From CAYQJL01 sp964612295 (GTDB lineage Bacteria > Eisenbacteria > RBG-16-71-46 > CAIMUX01 > WJJG01), in the NCBI GenBank assembly GCA_964612295.1, contig CAZTDY010000015.1, positions 4,374 through 68,373 of the forward strand: a DNA stretch of 64,000 bases. Reading direction: 5' to 3'. Below, piece by piece: positions 39,528 through 48,421 of the stretch; positions within the stretch are counted from its first letter, which is position 1; each line of letters begins with the position of its first letter. The translations under genes were made by a program, and so were the position numbers. The notes below the pieces were generated by a model. That model was not told where the DNA came from. It was given only the letters and a program-made list of their open reading frames with translations, and did no database searches.

Positions 39528-41362
39528 GATCGGCCCTCTTCAGGTCCGCGCCCTCCCGGCAACAGGAGGGTGAAGCGAGCACCCTGGGGTGTGCGGTTTT
39601 GCGCCCAAACGGTTCCCCCGTGATAGTCCACGACCTTCTTCACCGTGGCCAGCCCCAAGCCGGTCCCCTCCTCCCGCGTCGTGAAGAACGGGCTGAAGAG
39701 ACGAGCCATGTCCCGGTCGGAGATTCCGGCGCCCAGATCTTCAACGCAGATGCGCACCTGCTGCTGGTCGCCCTGATCCGCCTGCGCCCGAATCGTGACC
39801 TCCTGAGACGGTCCCGAGGCCTGAATCGCGTTCAGCACCAGATTCGACAGCGCCCGCCGCAGCTGCTCCCGATCCGCGCGGATGAGCAGATCGTCCGGCC
39901 TGCAACGCACGGCCATCGTCACATCCTTCTCGTGGGCATGGGACGAGACGACATCGCAGGCATCGCGGATCAGATCGGCGGCGCGGAGCAACTCGAGGTT
40001 GAGCTCGAGCGGACGGCCGTAGCTCAGGAGTTCGCCGAGCATCGTCTCCAACCTGTCGACCTGCTCGGCGGCGATGGCCGCCAGCTCGGCGTGCAGGGGA
40101 TCATCGGCGACCTTCTCCTTCAACGCCTGGAGATTCATCTTCACCGAGGAGAGCGGATTCCTCATCTCGTGGACAATGCTGGAACTCAACTGTCCCACGG
40201 CGGCGAGACTGGCCGCCTGCTGAAGGCGCTCCTGCGCGATGGCCAGTTCGTCGAGCATCCGATTGAACGCGTCCCCCACTTCCGCGGCTTCCGCACCATC
40301 GAGGGCGCCGACGCGCTCCGCGGCATCTCCGGCGGCGATCCGCCGGGCAACCCTGGCCAGCTGTTTCAGAGGGCTGGCGATGCGCCTCGCCCCCGCGGTC
40401 GCCAAGGCGGCCACGATCAGCATGGTGATCAAGCCGGTCACCAGTGCCCGCCGGCGGAGGACGCGAAGCCACGCGAAGGCTTCGGCCTCTTCGACCTCGA
40501 CGACGAGCGTCCAGCTGAGCGCCGGGAGGGCCACCGCTGCTCCCAGCACCTTGTGCCCCTCTGCACTCAGATAGTGAGACACCCGGGGAGCATCGGTCGT
40601 CGGCGCCTCGACCTGGCGATCGGCTGCAGGGTAGCGACCACCCGACGTTCGGACGTGCACGCGCCCGGTTTCTCTCAAGCCGGTTCGATCGAAGAGGATC
40701 GGATCGACAATCTCGGGCACGGCAATCTCCGCGACGAGAAACGCGCTGGTATCGCCGCCGGCTTCCGGCACCCGCCGGCCAACCTGGAGGGTGGGCAAGA
40801 CGCCCGCACTGTCCACCAGAGACACCCAGACGATGGTGTCTTCGGCATCGAGTCTGGTTCTGAGACAGTCGTCGGGACGAATCTGGAGCGGGGGAACGAA
40901 CGGCTCGCGGGAGCGTCCGGAGCCGTCCACCGCAAGCATGCAGCAACTGCTTCGAGGCTCTCCACTCTGCACGACCGGATTCCAATCCCCATCGAAGGCC
41001 GCGATTGCCCGGTAAAACGGGCTCGCGGTGCGAAGGTCTTCGAAGAGTGCGCGGAGTTCGGCGCGCCGGGTTCCTGCGGTGTGGAGAGCAAACTGCGCGG
41101 TAGGCGCACCCATCGATGGAGAGATCGCCAGGAGGCGCAGGTCGGAGCCGATCCCCTCCAACCAGGCGTGGATGCGCGTCTGACGCGATTCGAGCACGGA
41201 GAGAAGGTGGGCTTCCTCGGAATCGATGATCGCCTCTCGCGCGCAGTGATACCCTTGAAACGCCATGACGAGCAGGGGTCCCAGGGCGGCGATCGACATC
41301 CACAGAAGAATACGCCAGGCCAGACTCTGCCGCCGGACAGCCCTGTGTGCCGTTTGGGTCAT
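39524..41362 (-). CDS. Membrane sensor histidine kinase, partner of the NtrC-type regulator
   Basis: 612 residues. N-terminal membrane segment (ILLWMSIAALGPLLVMAFQGY), a periplasmic dCache-like sensor of about 270 residues that carries a Cys pair near Met (SSCCMLAVDG) and could bind metal, a second membrane segment (ALVTGLITMLIVAALATAG), HAMP, HisKA with the acceptor in SSIVHEMRNPLSSVK, and HATPase_c (NLVLNAIQASG, DLGAGI, GTGLGLATVKKV). It is the first gene of a kinase-regulator pair next to a CusCBA pump, so metal sensing in the periplasm is likely but not shown by the sequence. Confidence 0.92.
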   Translation of the reverse strand: MTQTAHRAVRRQSLAWRILLWMSIAALGPLLVMAFQGYHCAREAIIDSEEAHLLSVLESRQTRIHAWLEGIGSDLRLLAISPSMGAPTAQFALHTAGTRRAELRALFEDLRTASPFYRAIAAFDGDWNPVVQSGEPRSSCCMLAVDGSGRSREPFVPPLQIRPDDCLRTRLDAEDTIVWVSLVDSAGVLPTLQVGRRVPEAGGDTSAFLVAEIAVPEIVDPILFDRTGLRETGRVHVRTSGGRYPAADRQVEAPTTDAPRVSHYLSAEGHKVLGAAVALPALSWTLVVEVEEAEAFAWLRVLRRRALVTGLITMLIVAALATAGARRIASPLKQLARVARRIAAGDAAERVGALDGAEAAEVGDAFNRMLDELAIAQERLQQAASLAAVGQLSSSIVHEMRNPLSSVKMNLQALKEKVADDPLHAELAAIAAEQVDRLETMLGELLSYGRPLELNLELLRAADLIRDACDVVSSHAHEKDVTMAVRCRPDDLLIRADREQLRRALSNLVLNAIQASGPSQEVTIRAQADQGDQQQVRICVEDLGAGISDRDMARLFSPFFTTREEGTGLGLATVKKVVDYHGGTVWAQNRTPQGARFTLLLPGGRGPEEGRS

Positions 41363-41572
41363 TCGATCTCCTGCCTGCGCCCGAGCCCCATCGTCATCGC
41401 GTCACGCACTCGTTTCCTACCCACCGCGGGTGGTCCGGATCCCAGGGCCCCTCGGCAGCGGCAGGATACCGCTTTCCCTCGGACCGCGCCAGCAAGCCAA
41501 ACGCAATAAGATGGCAGCCAAATGGTCGATGAGACTTGTCCCCCAGACCATGTCCACCCCGGCCGATCGCAG

Positions 41573-41600
41573 TTGACAACATCCGTATATTCGCTAATAT
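41573..41600 (+). promoter_or_regulatory. Sigma-70 promoter of the arsR-dsrE-tusA operon
   Basis: Consensus TTGACA (41573-41578) and TAATAT (41595-41600), 16 bases apart, 25 bases ahead of the ArsR ATG. One of the best promoter matches in the window. Confidence 0.7.
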
Positions 41601-41610
41601 GCATATTCGG
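41583..41610. promoter_or_regulatory. Probable ArsR-family operator
   Basis: CCGTATATTC and GCATATTCGG form an inverted repeat (8 of 10 positions) with an 8-base spacer. It covers the promoter spacer and -10 box, so a bound ArsR dimer would block transcription of its own operon. Confidence 0.55.
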
Positions 41611-41624
41611 AATTGAGGAGAGCC

Positions 41625-42002
41625 ATGCGAAAACCGACCCCAGAAGAAATCGAGCTTCTAAACAGGCACTGCTGCAGTGCTCTCAACGATCGCACCCGAA
41701 TCGCCATCCTCTACGAACTTGGCGAGGGTCCCAAAAACGTGACCTGTCTTGTCGATGCCTTGGGTATCCCCCAGGCCACGGTCTCGCGCCACCTCACGGT
41801 CCTGCGCGAGCGCAGTTTTGTTGTCGCCACTCGGGACGGCAACCGCGTTGTGTACGAGTTGGAGGATGACCGCGTCCTGGAAATCCTCAATTCCATGCGC
41901 CGGATTCTGGCAACCAAGCTGCGTCACCAGGAAGAGACCGCCGGGCGCATCCGATCCGCCCAGCGTGCAACGAAACGTAAACGCGGCACCCGCCCGCGCT
42001 AG
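41625..42002 (+). CDS. ArsR-family winged-helix repressor
   Basis: 125 residues from the ATG at 41625, preceded by GAGGAG. Standard ArsR fold: RTRIAILYELGEGPKNVTCLVDALGIPQATVSRHLTVLRERSFVVATRDGNRVVYELED. The usual ELCVCDL metal motif is absent. Three cysteines remain, Cys16, Cys17 (RHCCSAL) and one in NVTC at about residue 41. A Lys/Arg-rich tail follows. The genes behind it handle sulfur carriers, so a thiol or persulfide switch in the manner of SqrR/BigR is a reasonable guess; the spacing of the cysteines does not prove it. Confidence 0.85.
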   Translation: MRKPTPEEIELLNRHCCSALNDRTRIAILYELGEGPKNVTCLVDALGIPQATVSRHLTVLRERSFVVATRDGNRVVYELEDDRVLEILNSMRRILATKLRHQEETAGRIRSAQRATKRKRGTRPR

Positions 42003-42052
42003 ACCCAGGTGCGGCCACTTGACCAGGCCGATCCAATCTTGGAGGAAGAACG

Positions 42053-42598
42053 ATGAGTGTTGACGTTGCCCAGGAACTGCAGGAGCTGAAACAGAAGGTG
42101 GATGCCCTGGAGCCGGGAGCGAAGCCGAAGCTGTCGATGATCGTCTTCTCCGGCGATCTGGACAAGATGATCGCGGCTATGATCATCGCGACCGGAGCCC
42201 GCGCGATGGGGCTGGAGGTCGTCCAGTTCTTCACCTTCTGGGGAACCGCCGCCCTTCGCGATGCAAAGGGCAGCGCCCAAGGCAAGGACTTCATGTCCAA
42301 GATGTTCGGGTGGATGCTCCCCAAGGGGCGCAACAAGCTCACCCTCTCCCAGATGAACATGGCCGGGATGGGCACGGCGATGATCAAGGACCTGATGCGC
42401 AAGAAGAACGCCCCCAGCCTTGATCAGTTGTTTGAGATGGCCGGGCAGTTGGGCGTACAGATCAAGATCTGCGAGATGTCGATGGACCTCATGGGCTTCA
42501 AACGCGAAGAGATCATCGACTATCCACACCTCGACTATTGCGGGGTCGCCGTCTTCCTGGCGGAGGCTCAGGAATCGAAGATTCAGCTCTTTATCTAA
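42053..42598 (+). CDS. DsrE/DsrF/DrsH-like sulfur-carrier protein
   Basis: 181 residues, GGAGGAAGA just before the ATG. A coiled N-terminus (VDVAQELQELKQKVDALEPG) precedes the DsrE-like alpha/beta fold: KLSMIVFSGDLDKMIAAMIIATGARAMGLEVVQFFTFWG, and near the C-terminus VQIKICEMSMDLMGFKREEIID with a Cys at the family's usual active position (KICEMS), then DYCGVAVFL. Proteins of this group trade sulfane sulfur with TusA, which is encoded next. Second gene of the operon. Confidence 0.85.
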   Translation: MSVDVAQELQELKQKVDALEPGAKPKLSMIVFSGDLDKMIAAMIIATGARAMGLEVVQFFTFWGTAALRDAKGSAQGKDFMSKMFGWMLPKGRNKLTLSQMNMAGMGTAMIKDLMRKKNAPSLDQLFEMAGQLGVQIKICEMSMDLMGFKREEIIDYPHLDYCGVAVFLAEAQESKIQLFI

Positions 42599-42614
42599 TA
42601 TCCTGGAGGGAAAC

Positions 42615-42854
42615 ATGGCTGACTACGAGGTTACGAAGGTCCTGGATCTGAAGGGTCTCCCCTGCCCCATGCCGGTTGTGCGCATGAGTCAGGAGATCGG
42701 ATCCATCGAGGTGGGACAGGTCATCGAAGTTCACACAACCGATCCGGGGTCTTTGGCCGACTTTCCCGCCTGGGCGAAGAGCTCCGGGAACGAAGTTCTG
42801 GACACCGCCCAGGAAGAAGGCCTGATCAAGATTTTCGTGAAGCGTGTGAAGTAG
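42615..42854 (+). CDS. tusA: TusA-family sulfurtransferase
   Basis: 79 residues, TGGAGGGAAAC before the ATG, 16 bases after the DsrE-like gene. The TusA/SirA signature is complete: LDLKGLPCPMPVVRMSQEI with the sulfur-carrying Cys in CPMP, and the DPGSLADFPAWAKSSGNEVL helix. TusA passes persulfide sulfur between partners; here the likely partners are the DsrE-like protein before it and the DsrMK-like pair after it. Confidence 0.92.
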   Translation: MADYEVTKVLDLKGLPCPMPVVRMSQEIGSIEVGQVIEVHTTDPGSLADFPAWAKSSGNEVLDTAQEEGLIKIFVKRVK

Positions 42855-42857
42855 CCC

Positions 42858-42890
42858 GCGAGCCGGCACCCCTTCGAGGGGCCAGCTCGC
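42858..42890 (+). other. Intercistronic UUCG-type hairpin between tusA and the dsrM-like gene
   Basis: GCGAGC (42858-42863) pairs with GCTCGC (42885-42890), and CCCC/GGGG close a TTCG loop within, with small bulges. No T-run follows. It could set relative expression by protecting the upstream message or acting as a partial terminator. Confidence 0.4.
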
Positions 42891-42902
42891 CAAGGAGGTG
42901 TG

Positions 42903-43619
42903 ATGGGCAGCGCCATTTCATACTTCATCCTGGTGCCGATGGTCTACCTGGCGGCACTCGTATTTGTGGTCGGCGTCGCCTTCAAGGCGATCGCGCTCCT
43001 ACGTGCTCCGCGTCATTCGGCGCCCCTGCGGGTCTATCCGCGGCCGAAAGCACCCGCGCTCGCGGCCCTCTCGGACACGTTTCTGATGCCCCAGATCCGC
43101 AGCCAGAATCCCGTCTTCTGGTTCTTTCTGGTCATCTATCACGTGGGGTTCGTGCTGCTTATCCTCGGGCATCTGGACCTGTTTCCCGGCATCACGATCA
43201 TGCCGGAGGAGTCGGTCCACATGGTGGGCAACGGATTCGCCGGGGTTGCCGTCACCCTCTCGGTGCTCTACTTCCTTCTGCGGCGCATGCGGGGAGGGGT
43301 CAAGGACATCTCTGTCTTCGGTGACTACCTCCTTCTCCTGCTGCTGCTGTTCCTCTTTCTGACCGGGGACACGATCAGCTGGGCCAACTCCTGGAACGAG
43401 GACGGATTCGTGCTCGGCAAGGTGGAGTTTGCCGACTACCTGCAGATCTTGACCAAGTTCAGTTTCGAGAGCCCGCGTGACGCGTTGGACGGTTCACACT
43501 ATATCGTCGTCGTGCTGCACGTTCTCTTGGCCAATCTGTTCTTGATGACCTTCCCGTTCAGCAAGGTGATGCACACCTTCTTTGCCATGCCGCTCAATCG
43601 GCTCAGGAGGGGATTCTAA
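42903..43619 (+). CDS. DsrM/HmeC-like b-type cytochrome membrane subunit
   Basis: 238 residues. AAGGAGG lies at 42892-42898, so the ATG at 42903 is the start. Five to six membrane helices of the nitrate-reductase-gamma (NarI) fold; candidate heme ligands are the His residues in IYHVGFVLLILGHLDLF, VHMVGNGF and SHYIVVVLHVLLANLF. This subunit takes electrons from, or gives them to, menaquinol. Its TAA overlaps the ATG of the next gene (TAATG), so the two subunits are made together. Confidence 0.82.
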   Translation: MGSAISYFILVPMVYLAALVFVVGVAFKAIALLRAPRHSAPLRVYPRPKAPALAALSDTFLMPQIRSQNPVFWFFLVIYHVGFVLLILGHLDLFPGITIMPEESVHMVGNGFAGVAVTLSVLYFLLRRMRGGVKDISVFGDYLLLLLLLFLFLTGDTISWANSWNEDGFVLGKVEFADYLQILTKFSFESPRDALDGSHYIVVVLHVLLANLFLMTFPFSKVMHTFFAMPLNRLRRGF

Positions 43620-44866
43620 TGGACCAAGCCCTTGCCGATAAGCTGAAGGGGCTCTTCGCCACGAAGCTGAGTCGTGAGATGCAGCTCTACTTGGACACCT
43701 GCGCTCGCTGCGGCAACTGCTTCGAGGCCTGCCACGTCTACGCCTCGATGCCCGAAACCCGCTACACCGCCGTGGCCCGCGCCGAGGTCATCCGCAAGCT
43801 GTTCCGTCGCTACTTCCGGGCGGAAGGGAAACTGGCGCCCTGGCTGGGCGAGACGATGGAATTGACCGACGAAGCCCTCGATAAAGTTTACGATGCGGCC
43901 TTCACCTGCACGGGCTGCCGCCGCTGCGTGACCTACTGCCCGTTTGGAATCGACACCCAGATGATCCAGTCGATCGCCAAGCTGCTCTTGGTGGGCGCCG
44001 ATCGGGAACCGAAGCTCCTCACCATGCTGGCCGACATGTCGATCGCCAAGGGCGAGACGATTGCCAGCACGAAGGACGACTTCGAGAAGGCCATGCAGAA
44101 CCTGGAAGCGCAGGTGATCGAGAAGTGGCGTTCGGAGGCCGGCAAAGAGGCCATTCCGGTCGGTGTTGAACAGACCGACGTGCTCTACGTCGCCCTGGCC
44201 GGAGCGCACTCGATCGTGCCGGCCGCCGCCATCATGAACGCCGCCGGCGAAAACTGGACCCTCAGCTATTTCGAGGCGGTCAACTTCGGAGCCTTCGTCG
44301 GCAACCCGGAGAAGACCAGGGAGATCTCCGAACGGATCATTGCCGAGGCCAGGCGCCTGGGGGCTAAAGAGGTGGCCATCTGTGAATGCGGCACCGCCTA
44401 TCGGGTGATGGCTCACCAGTGGGGCGAGCTGCCGTTCAAGGTGGTCAGCTTCGTGGAGTTGATCGATCGGTACCTCACCCAAGGACGGATCCGGGTCGAG
44501 AAGAACAAGCTTGCCGGGCCCGTCACCTATCACGACCCCTGCCAGATGGGTCGCAACGGCGGTGTCCTCGACCAGCCCCGGCGGGTCCTCTCCCACCTCA
44601 CCGATCAGCTCATCGAACTCAAATCGACGCGCGGGGAGAGCTACTGCTGCGGCGGCGGGGGCGGCTTGGTGGCCATGGGTGAGAAGGACTTCCGCATGAA
44701 GTCGGGCAAGGTGAAGGCGGATCAGATGAAGGAGACGGGAGCTCGCGTCTGCGTGACGGCCTGTGAAAACTGTCACACGCAGCTTTCCGATCTCAATGAG
44801 CATTACAAAGTCGGTCATGAGGTCCTGTTCCTCTCGAGTATGGTGGCCGACTGTCTCTTGTCCTAA
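43619..44866 (+). CDS. DsrK/HdrD-like iron-sulfur protein
   Basis: 415 residues. Two [4Fe-4S] motifs near the N-terminus (CARCGNCFEACH and CTGCRRCVTYCPFG), then two CCG domains: one around ICECGTAYRVMAHQWGELPF and HDPCQMGRNGG, the other YCCGGGGGLVAMGE...VTACENCHTQL. CCG domains form the non-cubane cluster that splits disulfides in HdrB/HdrD and DsrK. Membrane-linked through the subunit before it, it would reduce or oxidise a disulfide or protein trisulfide. No dsrAB, dsrC or dsrJOP are in the window, so sulfite respiration cannot be claimed. Confidence 0.87.
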   Translation: MDQALADKLKGLFATKLSREMQLYLDTCARCGNCFEACHVYASMPETRYTAVARAEVIRKLFRRYFRAEGKLAPWLGETMELTDEALDKVYDAAFTCTGCRRCVTYCPFGIDTQMIQSIAKLLLVGADREPKLLTMLADMSIAKGETIASTKDDFEKAMQNLEAQVIEKWRSEAGKEAIPVGVEQTDVLYVALAGAHSIVPAAAIMNAAGENWTLSYFEAVNFGAFVGNPEKTREISERIIAEARRLGAKEVAICECGTAYRVMAHQWGELPFKVVSFVELIDRYLTQGRIRVEKNKLAGPVTYHDPCQMGRNGGVLDQPRRVLSHLTDQLIELKSTRGESYCCGGGGGLVAMGEKDFRMKSGKVKADQMKETGARVCVTACENCHTQLSDLNEHYKVGHEVLFLSSMVADCLLS

Positions 44867-44919
44867 AGGTCTATTGTGGGGAGTTTCGTACCTCAAACTC
44901 ATCAGGGGAGGTCTCTAGA

Positions 44920-46404
44920 ATGAAACGGCGTATTCTGTTTGCGGTGACCGCAGCCATGCTGATGTTCACTCCGATTGCGTGGGGAACCAACGGGATGAAC
45001 ATGGAGGGCTACGGTCCGATCGCCCAGGCAATGGGCGGCGCCTCGCTCGCCCATGAGAATGGGACGGCCGCGACGATGAACAATCCGGCCACGCTGGCGT
45101 TGTCGGAGGCCGGGATTCGCCTGGATCTGGCCGTCGGCCTCTTGGGTCCGAATGTGAAGGCCACGGTCATGACGCCCAATGGTGAAATGATCGCCGAGTC
45201 CACGGCGGATCAGTTCTTGATGCCCGCCTTCGGACTCTACTGCCAGAAGGAACGCTTCGGGATCGGGCTGGGCGTCTTCTCGCAGGGCGGCATGGGCACC
45301 CAGTACGAGAACGACACCTGGATGGCTGATCCCGCCATGGGTCAGAACAGCGCTTTGACCGAAGGAATGATCAACCGTTCCGAGGTCGGTGTGGGACGCG
45401 CGATTCTCCCGCTAACCTACAAGGTCAACGAGAAGTTCTCGGTTGGTGGCAGCTTCGACTTCGTGTGGGCAAGCATGGATCTGCAGATGGCGATGAGCGA
45501 GGCCCAGTTCCAGGACCTGGCAAATCCCGCTGCGCAGACCATCGGTTCGGCGAGCGGCACGCTCGTGGGCGCGTTCGGGTCGATGTACGAGCCCTTCGGC
45601 GGCACGGGCATCTCGAAGCTGCACCATGCCTACTTCGACTTCAGCGACGACAGCGACTTCACGGGCCAGGCCACCGGCACCGGCTTTGCGGCCAAACTCG
45701 GATTGCATTTCCAGCCGACCCCGGAGTTCGCCGTCGGTGCGACCTATCACAGCAAGACCAGCCTGAGCGATCTTGAAGCCGACGAAGCCGACATGGTCAT
45801 GGGCGTCAACATCGACCCCGGCGTTCTCCAGGGCTCCCCCACCGGCACCTATCAGGACATGATGATGCCGGTCGCCGGAAGCATCACCATCAAGGATTTC
45901 GAGTGGCCGGCCGTCATGGGGTTGGGTGTGGCGTTCCAGGCCACCCCGAAGCTGCTCCTGGCCGCTGACGTGAAGCAGATTCAGTGGGCCGACGTGATGA
46001 AGGACTTCACGATGCTCTTCACCGCCAGTGACGCGGCCACGAACGGCGGCTTTGCCGGACTCGAGATGGAAGCCACCCTGTTCCAGGAGTGGGATGACCA
46101 GATGGTGATCGGCGTGGGCGCGGCATTTGATGCCACCGAGGCCCTTACGCTCCGCGCCGGGTTCAACCACGGCGCCAACCCGGTGCCGGACGACTTCTTG
46201 AACGCGCTCTTCCCCGCCATCGTGGAGAGTCACCTCACCTTTGGCGCGGGCTATGCGTTGGGTCAGCACTCGGCGCTGGCGCTGTCGGTCGTTTCCGGCC
46301 TCGAGGTGGAGCAGACCAACCCGGGCAACGGCTCGACGATGCCTGAGGTCACCTCGTCGCACAAGCAGCTGAACGCACAGCTGATGTACACCCACAACTT
46401 CTAG
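44920..46404 (+). CDS. OmpP1/FadL/TodX-family outer-membrane protein
   Basis: 494 residues. Signal peptide (MKRRILFAVTAAMLMFTPIAWG) and the family N-terminus NGMNMEGYGPIAQAMGGASLAHENGTAATMNNPATLAL (the NPA plug motif). The rest is alternating strands of a 14-stranded barrel, ending in an aromatic residue (LMYTHNF), as expected for outer-membrane insertion. FadL-type channels carry hydrophobic compounds. It follows dsrK by 53 bases and ends at a strong terminator, so it may share the operon, though the substrate link is unknown. Confidence 0.88.
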   Translation: MKRRILFAVTAAMLMFTPIAWGTNGMNMEGYGPIAQAMGGASLAHENGTAATMNNPATLALSEAGIRLDLAVGLLGPNVKATVMTPNGEMIAESTADQFLMPAFGLYCQKERFGIGLGVFSQGGMGTQYENDTWMADPAMGQNSALTEGMINRSEVGVGRAILPLTYKVNEKFSVGGSFDFVWASMDLQMAMSEAQFQDLANPAAQTIGSASGTLVGAFGSMYEPFGGTGISKLHHAYFDFSDDSDFTGQATGTGFAAKLGLHFQPTPEFAVGATYHSKTSLSDLEADEADMVMGVNIDPGVLQGSPTGTYQDMMMPVAGSITIKDFEWPAVMGLGVAFQATPKLLLAADVKQIQWADVMKDFTMLFTASDAATNGGFAGLEMEATLFQEWDDQMVIGVGAAFDATEALTLRAGFNHGANPVPDDFLNALFPAIVESHLTFGAGYALGQHSALALSVVSGLEVEQTNPGNGSTMPEVTSSHKQLNAQLMYTHNF

Positions 46405-46448
46405 ACGAGATCGATTCGGTCGCACCGGCGGCCGGGCGCACATACAGA

Positions 46449-46488
46449 AAGGCGCGGTCACCACCTGGGTGACCGCGCCTTCTTATTT
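46449..46488 (+). terminator. Rho-independent terminator after the FadL-type gene
   Basis: A perfect 14-bp stem (AAGGCGCGGTCACC with GGTGACCGCGCCTT) around ACCTG, followed by CTTATTT. It ends the plus-strand operon and, with A-rich bases on the other side, may also serve the converging minus-strand cluster. Confidence 0.85.
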
Positions 46489-46532
46489 GTACCGCTGGGC
46501 GGGCCGTCGAGCGGCCCCCTCGCCACGCGAGC

Positions 46533-46985
46533 CTAGTTCTCCGTCAAGACGTGCTCGTCGTACTCGATCTCGAATCGCAGCTTATGCTTCGCCTCTTCCT
46601 GGGCCAGGTCGAGCAGCAGGTTCTTGATGCCCTCGTCCTCGGCCTTGGAGGCCAGATCGCTGTACAAACGAAACGCGGCCTTCTCCTTCTTCATCGCCAG
46701 GATCAAGGCGCTCTGATAGCTGATATCGGGGGTCGGCTCCTCATCCACCAGATAGTCGCTGATCTTAAGATCCGGCACCGTGGCCGATCCGCCACCGCTG
46801 ATCAACTCGCGGCCACCTTCCTTCACCTTCGTCAGCTTGGCCTTATGCCCCGCCTCTTCCTTGGCGAACTGCTCGAAGGCCAGCTTCATCGCTTCATTCT
46901 TGGCCACCTGGACGAGGCTGGTATAGAAGTCGACCGCCTCCTGCTCCCTCTGGATGGCGAAGTCGAGAATCTCATTGACTGTCAT
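46533..46985 (-). CDS. Ferritin-like diiron protein (rubrerythrin-type)
   Basis: 150 residues from the ATG at 46985 (MTVNEILDF), with AAGGGGGGTTCC ahead. A four-helix bundle with two ExxH pairs: IQREQEAVDFY...EQFAKEEAGHKAKL and ILAMKKEKAAFRLY...LDLAQEEAKHKLRF. There is no rubredoxin domain in the protein itself, but a rubredoxin gene ends 11 bases upstream and could donate electrons. Likely a peroxide reductase or iron-binding protein at the end of the stress cluster. Confidence 0.85.
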   Translation of the reverse strand: MTVNEILDFAIQREQEAVDFYTSLVQVAKNEAMKLAFEQFAKEEAGHKAKLTKVKEGGRELISGGGSATVPDLKISDYLVDEEPTPDISYQSALILAMKKEKAAFRLYSDLASKAEDEGIKNLLLDLAQEEAKHKLRFEIEYDEHVLTEN

Positions 46986-46996
46986 CGGAACCCCCC

Positions 46997-47158
46997 TTAC
47001 TCGACCAGCGTGAACATGTCCTTGCCGACCCCACACAGCGGGCATACCCAATCATCCGGGATGTCTTCCCACTTCGTCCCCGGCGCGATTCCGGAATCCG
47101 GGTCGCCCACCGCGGGATCATAGATGTAACCGCAGGCATCGCACTCCCATTTCTGCAT
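46997..47158 (-). CDS. Rubredoxin
   Basis: 53 residues, too short for many gene callers. MQKWECDACGYIYDP and DDWVCPLCGVGKDMF give the two C-x2-C-G knuckles that bind one iron; GGAGGAAAGCCG lies before the ATG. It is placed between the flavodiiron protein and the ferritin-like protein, and is the expected electron donor to both of them and to superoxide reductase. Confidence 0.96.
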   Translation of the reverse strand: MQKWECDACGYIYDPAVGDPDSGIAPGTKWEDIPDDWVCPLCGVGKDMFTLVE

Positions 47159-47189
47159 CGGCTTTCCTCCCCCTGCCGTAGACTCCTTG

Positions 47190-48392
47190 TCAGACTCTGT
47201 CGGTCAGCTTCTGAGCGACATCCGCGCCAAGCTGACGACACCGGGCCAGAACATCCTGGTCCGGCACGAAGACCGTGCGCTGGCTTTCGACCGCCAGCTC
47301 AACACCCATGCTATCAAAGATCTCTTCAACCTGGCGGACGGCCTCTCCGCTCCACCCGTAGGATCCGAACACGGCACCCAGCAGGTTCTTGGGCTTCAGC
47401 CCCTTCACATAGCTGAGCAGATCCGCAACGGTGGGGTACATCTGGCCGTTGATCGTGGGCGACCCGATCAGGAGGGCGCCCGCATCGAGCAACTCCGTGG
47501 CCACGTCGCTGCGGTGACTCCCGTTCAGTGGCATGAGCCGGACCGGGCAACCGCCAGAAGAGATGCCCTCTCCAACGGCCCGCGCCATCTCCGCCGTGCT
47601 CCCCCACATCGTGTCATAGACGACCAGCGCCTTGCGGGAACGCTTCTGGGCCGACCAGGTGGCGTACGCCTCCACGATCTGTTCCGGGTTCTCTCGCCAG
47701 ACCGGTCCGTGGTCAGGCGCGATCATCTTCAGATCCAGATCCAGGCCGGGCAGAGAGGCGAGCAGCTTGTTGACCACCGGCGCGAACGGCACGACGATAT
47801 TGGCGAAGTACTTTGTCGCCTCCTCGCGCAGAATCGTCTCATCGAGCTGGTCAGCGAAACGTTCGTCCGTGGCCAGGTGCATTCCGAAGGCATCGTTCGA
47901 AAACAGGATCCCCTCGCCCGCCAGGTGGCTGAACATGCTATCCGGCCAGTGAAGCATTCGTGTTTCCACAAAACGAAGCCGATCCTTGCCGAGGTCCAAC
48001 TCCTCGCCGGTCTTGACGATGTGCAGTTCCTGATCCCAGTGGAAGTGGTTCTGCAGCGCCTTGACCCCCAGGGAGGACGCAAACACCTTTTCCGGCTTCA
48101 CCTGCTCGATCACCTGAGGCAGACACCCTGAGTGATCCATCTCGGCATGGTTCGAGACGATGTAATCGATCCGGCTCGGATCGACCACGGAGGAGATCCG
48201 GGACATCATCTCACCGAGAAACTCCTTTTTGACCGCATCGACCAGCGTGATCTTGTCACCCGTGATCAGATAGGCGTTGTAGGTCGAGCCGCGGGAAGTG
48301 AGATATCCGTGGAAATCCCGCAGCTCCCAATCGACGACGCCCACCCAATGCACGTTGTCGCTGATCTTGACCGCCTGGAATGTACCTGCCAT
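47190..48392 (-). CDS. A-type flavodiiron protein (oxygen/NO reductase)
   Basis: 400 residues. N-terminal metallo-beta-lactamase-like diiron domain with HxExDH (SNHAEMDHSGC), further ligands in ETRMLHWPDSM, FSNDAFG and APDHGPVW; C-terminal flavodoxin domain from about residue 255 (ALVVYDTMWGSTAEMARAVGEGI, SPTINGQMYPTVADLL). Such proteins reduce O2 to water or NO to N2O with electrons from rubredoxin, whose gene follows by 31 bases. Protects anaerobic metabolism from low oxygen or NO. Confidence 0.95.
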   Translation of the reverse strand: MAGTFQAVKISDNVHWVGVVDWELRDFHGYLTSRGSTYNAYLITGDKITLVDAVKKEFLGEMMSRISSVVDPSRIDYIVSNHAEMDHSGCLPQVIEQVKPEKVFASSLGVKALQNHFHWDQELHIVKTGEELDLGKDRLRFVETRMLHWPDSMFSHLAGEGILFSNDAFGMHLATDERFADQLDETILREEATKYFANIVVPFAPVVNKLLASLPGLDLDLKMIAPDHGPVWRENPEQIVEAYATWSAQKRSRKALVVYDTMWGSTAEMARAVGEGISSGGCPVRLMPLNGSHRSDVATELLDAGALLIGSPTINGQMYPTVADLLSYVKGLKPKNLLGAVFGSYGWSGEAVRQVEEIFDSMGVELAVESQRTVFVPDQDVLARCRQLGADVAQKLTDRV

Positions 48393-48421
48393 GTGCTGCT
48401 CCGTCCCTTCCGGGCGCCCTG

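Noticed and set aside
42903..44866. Naming the pair as part of a full DsrMKJOP sulfite-reduction complex.
   Set aside because: No dsrJ, dsrO, dsrP, dsrAB or dsrC is present in the window; DsrMK-like pairs occur outside sulfate reducers.
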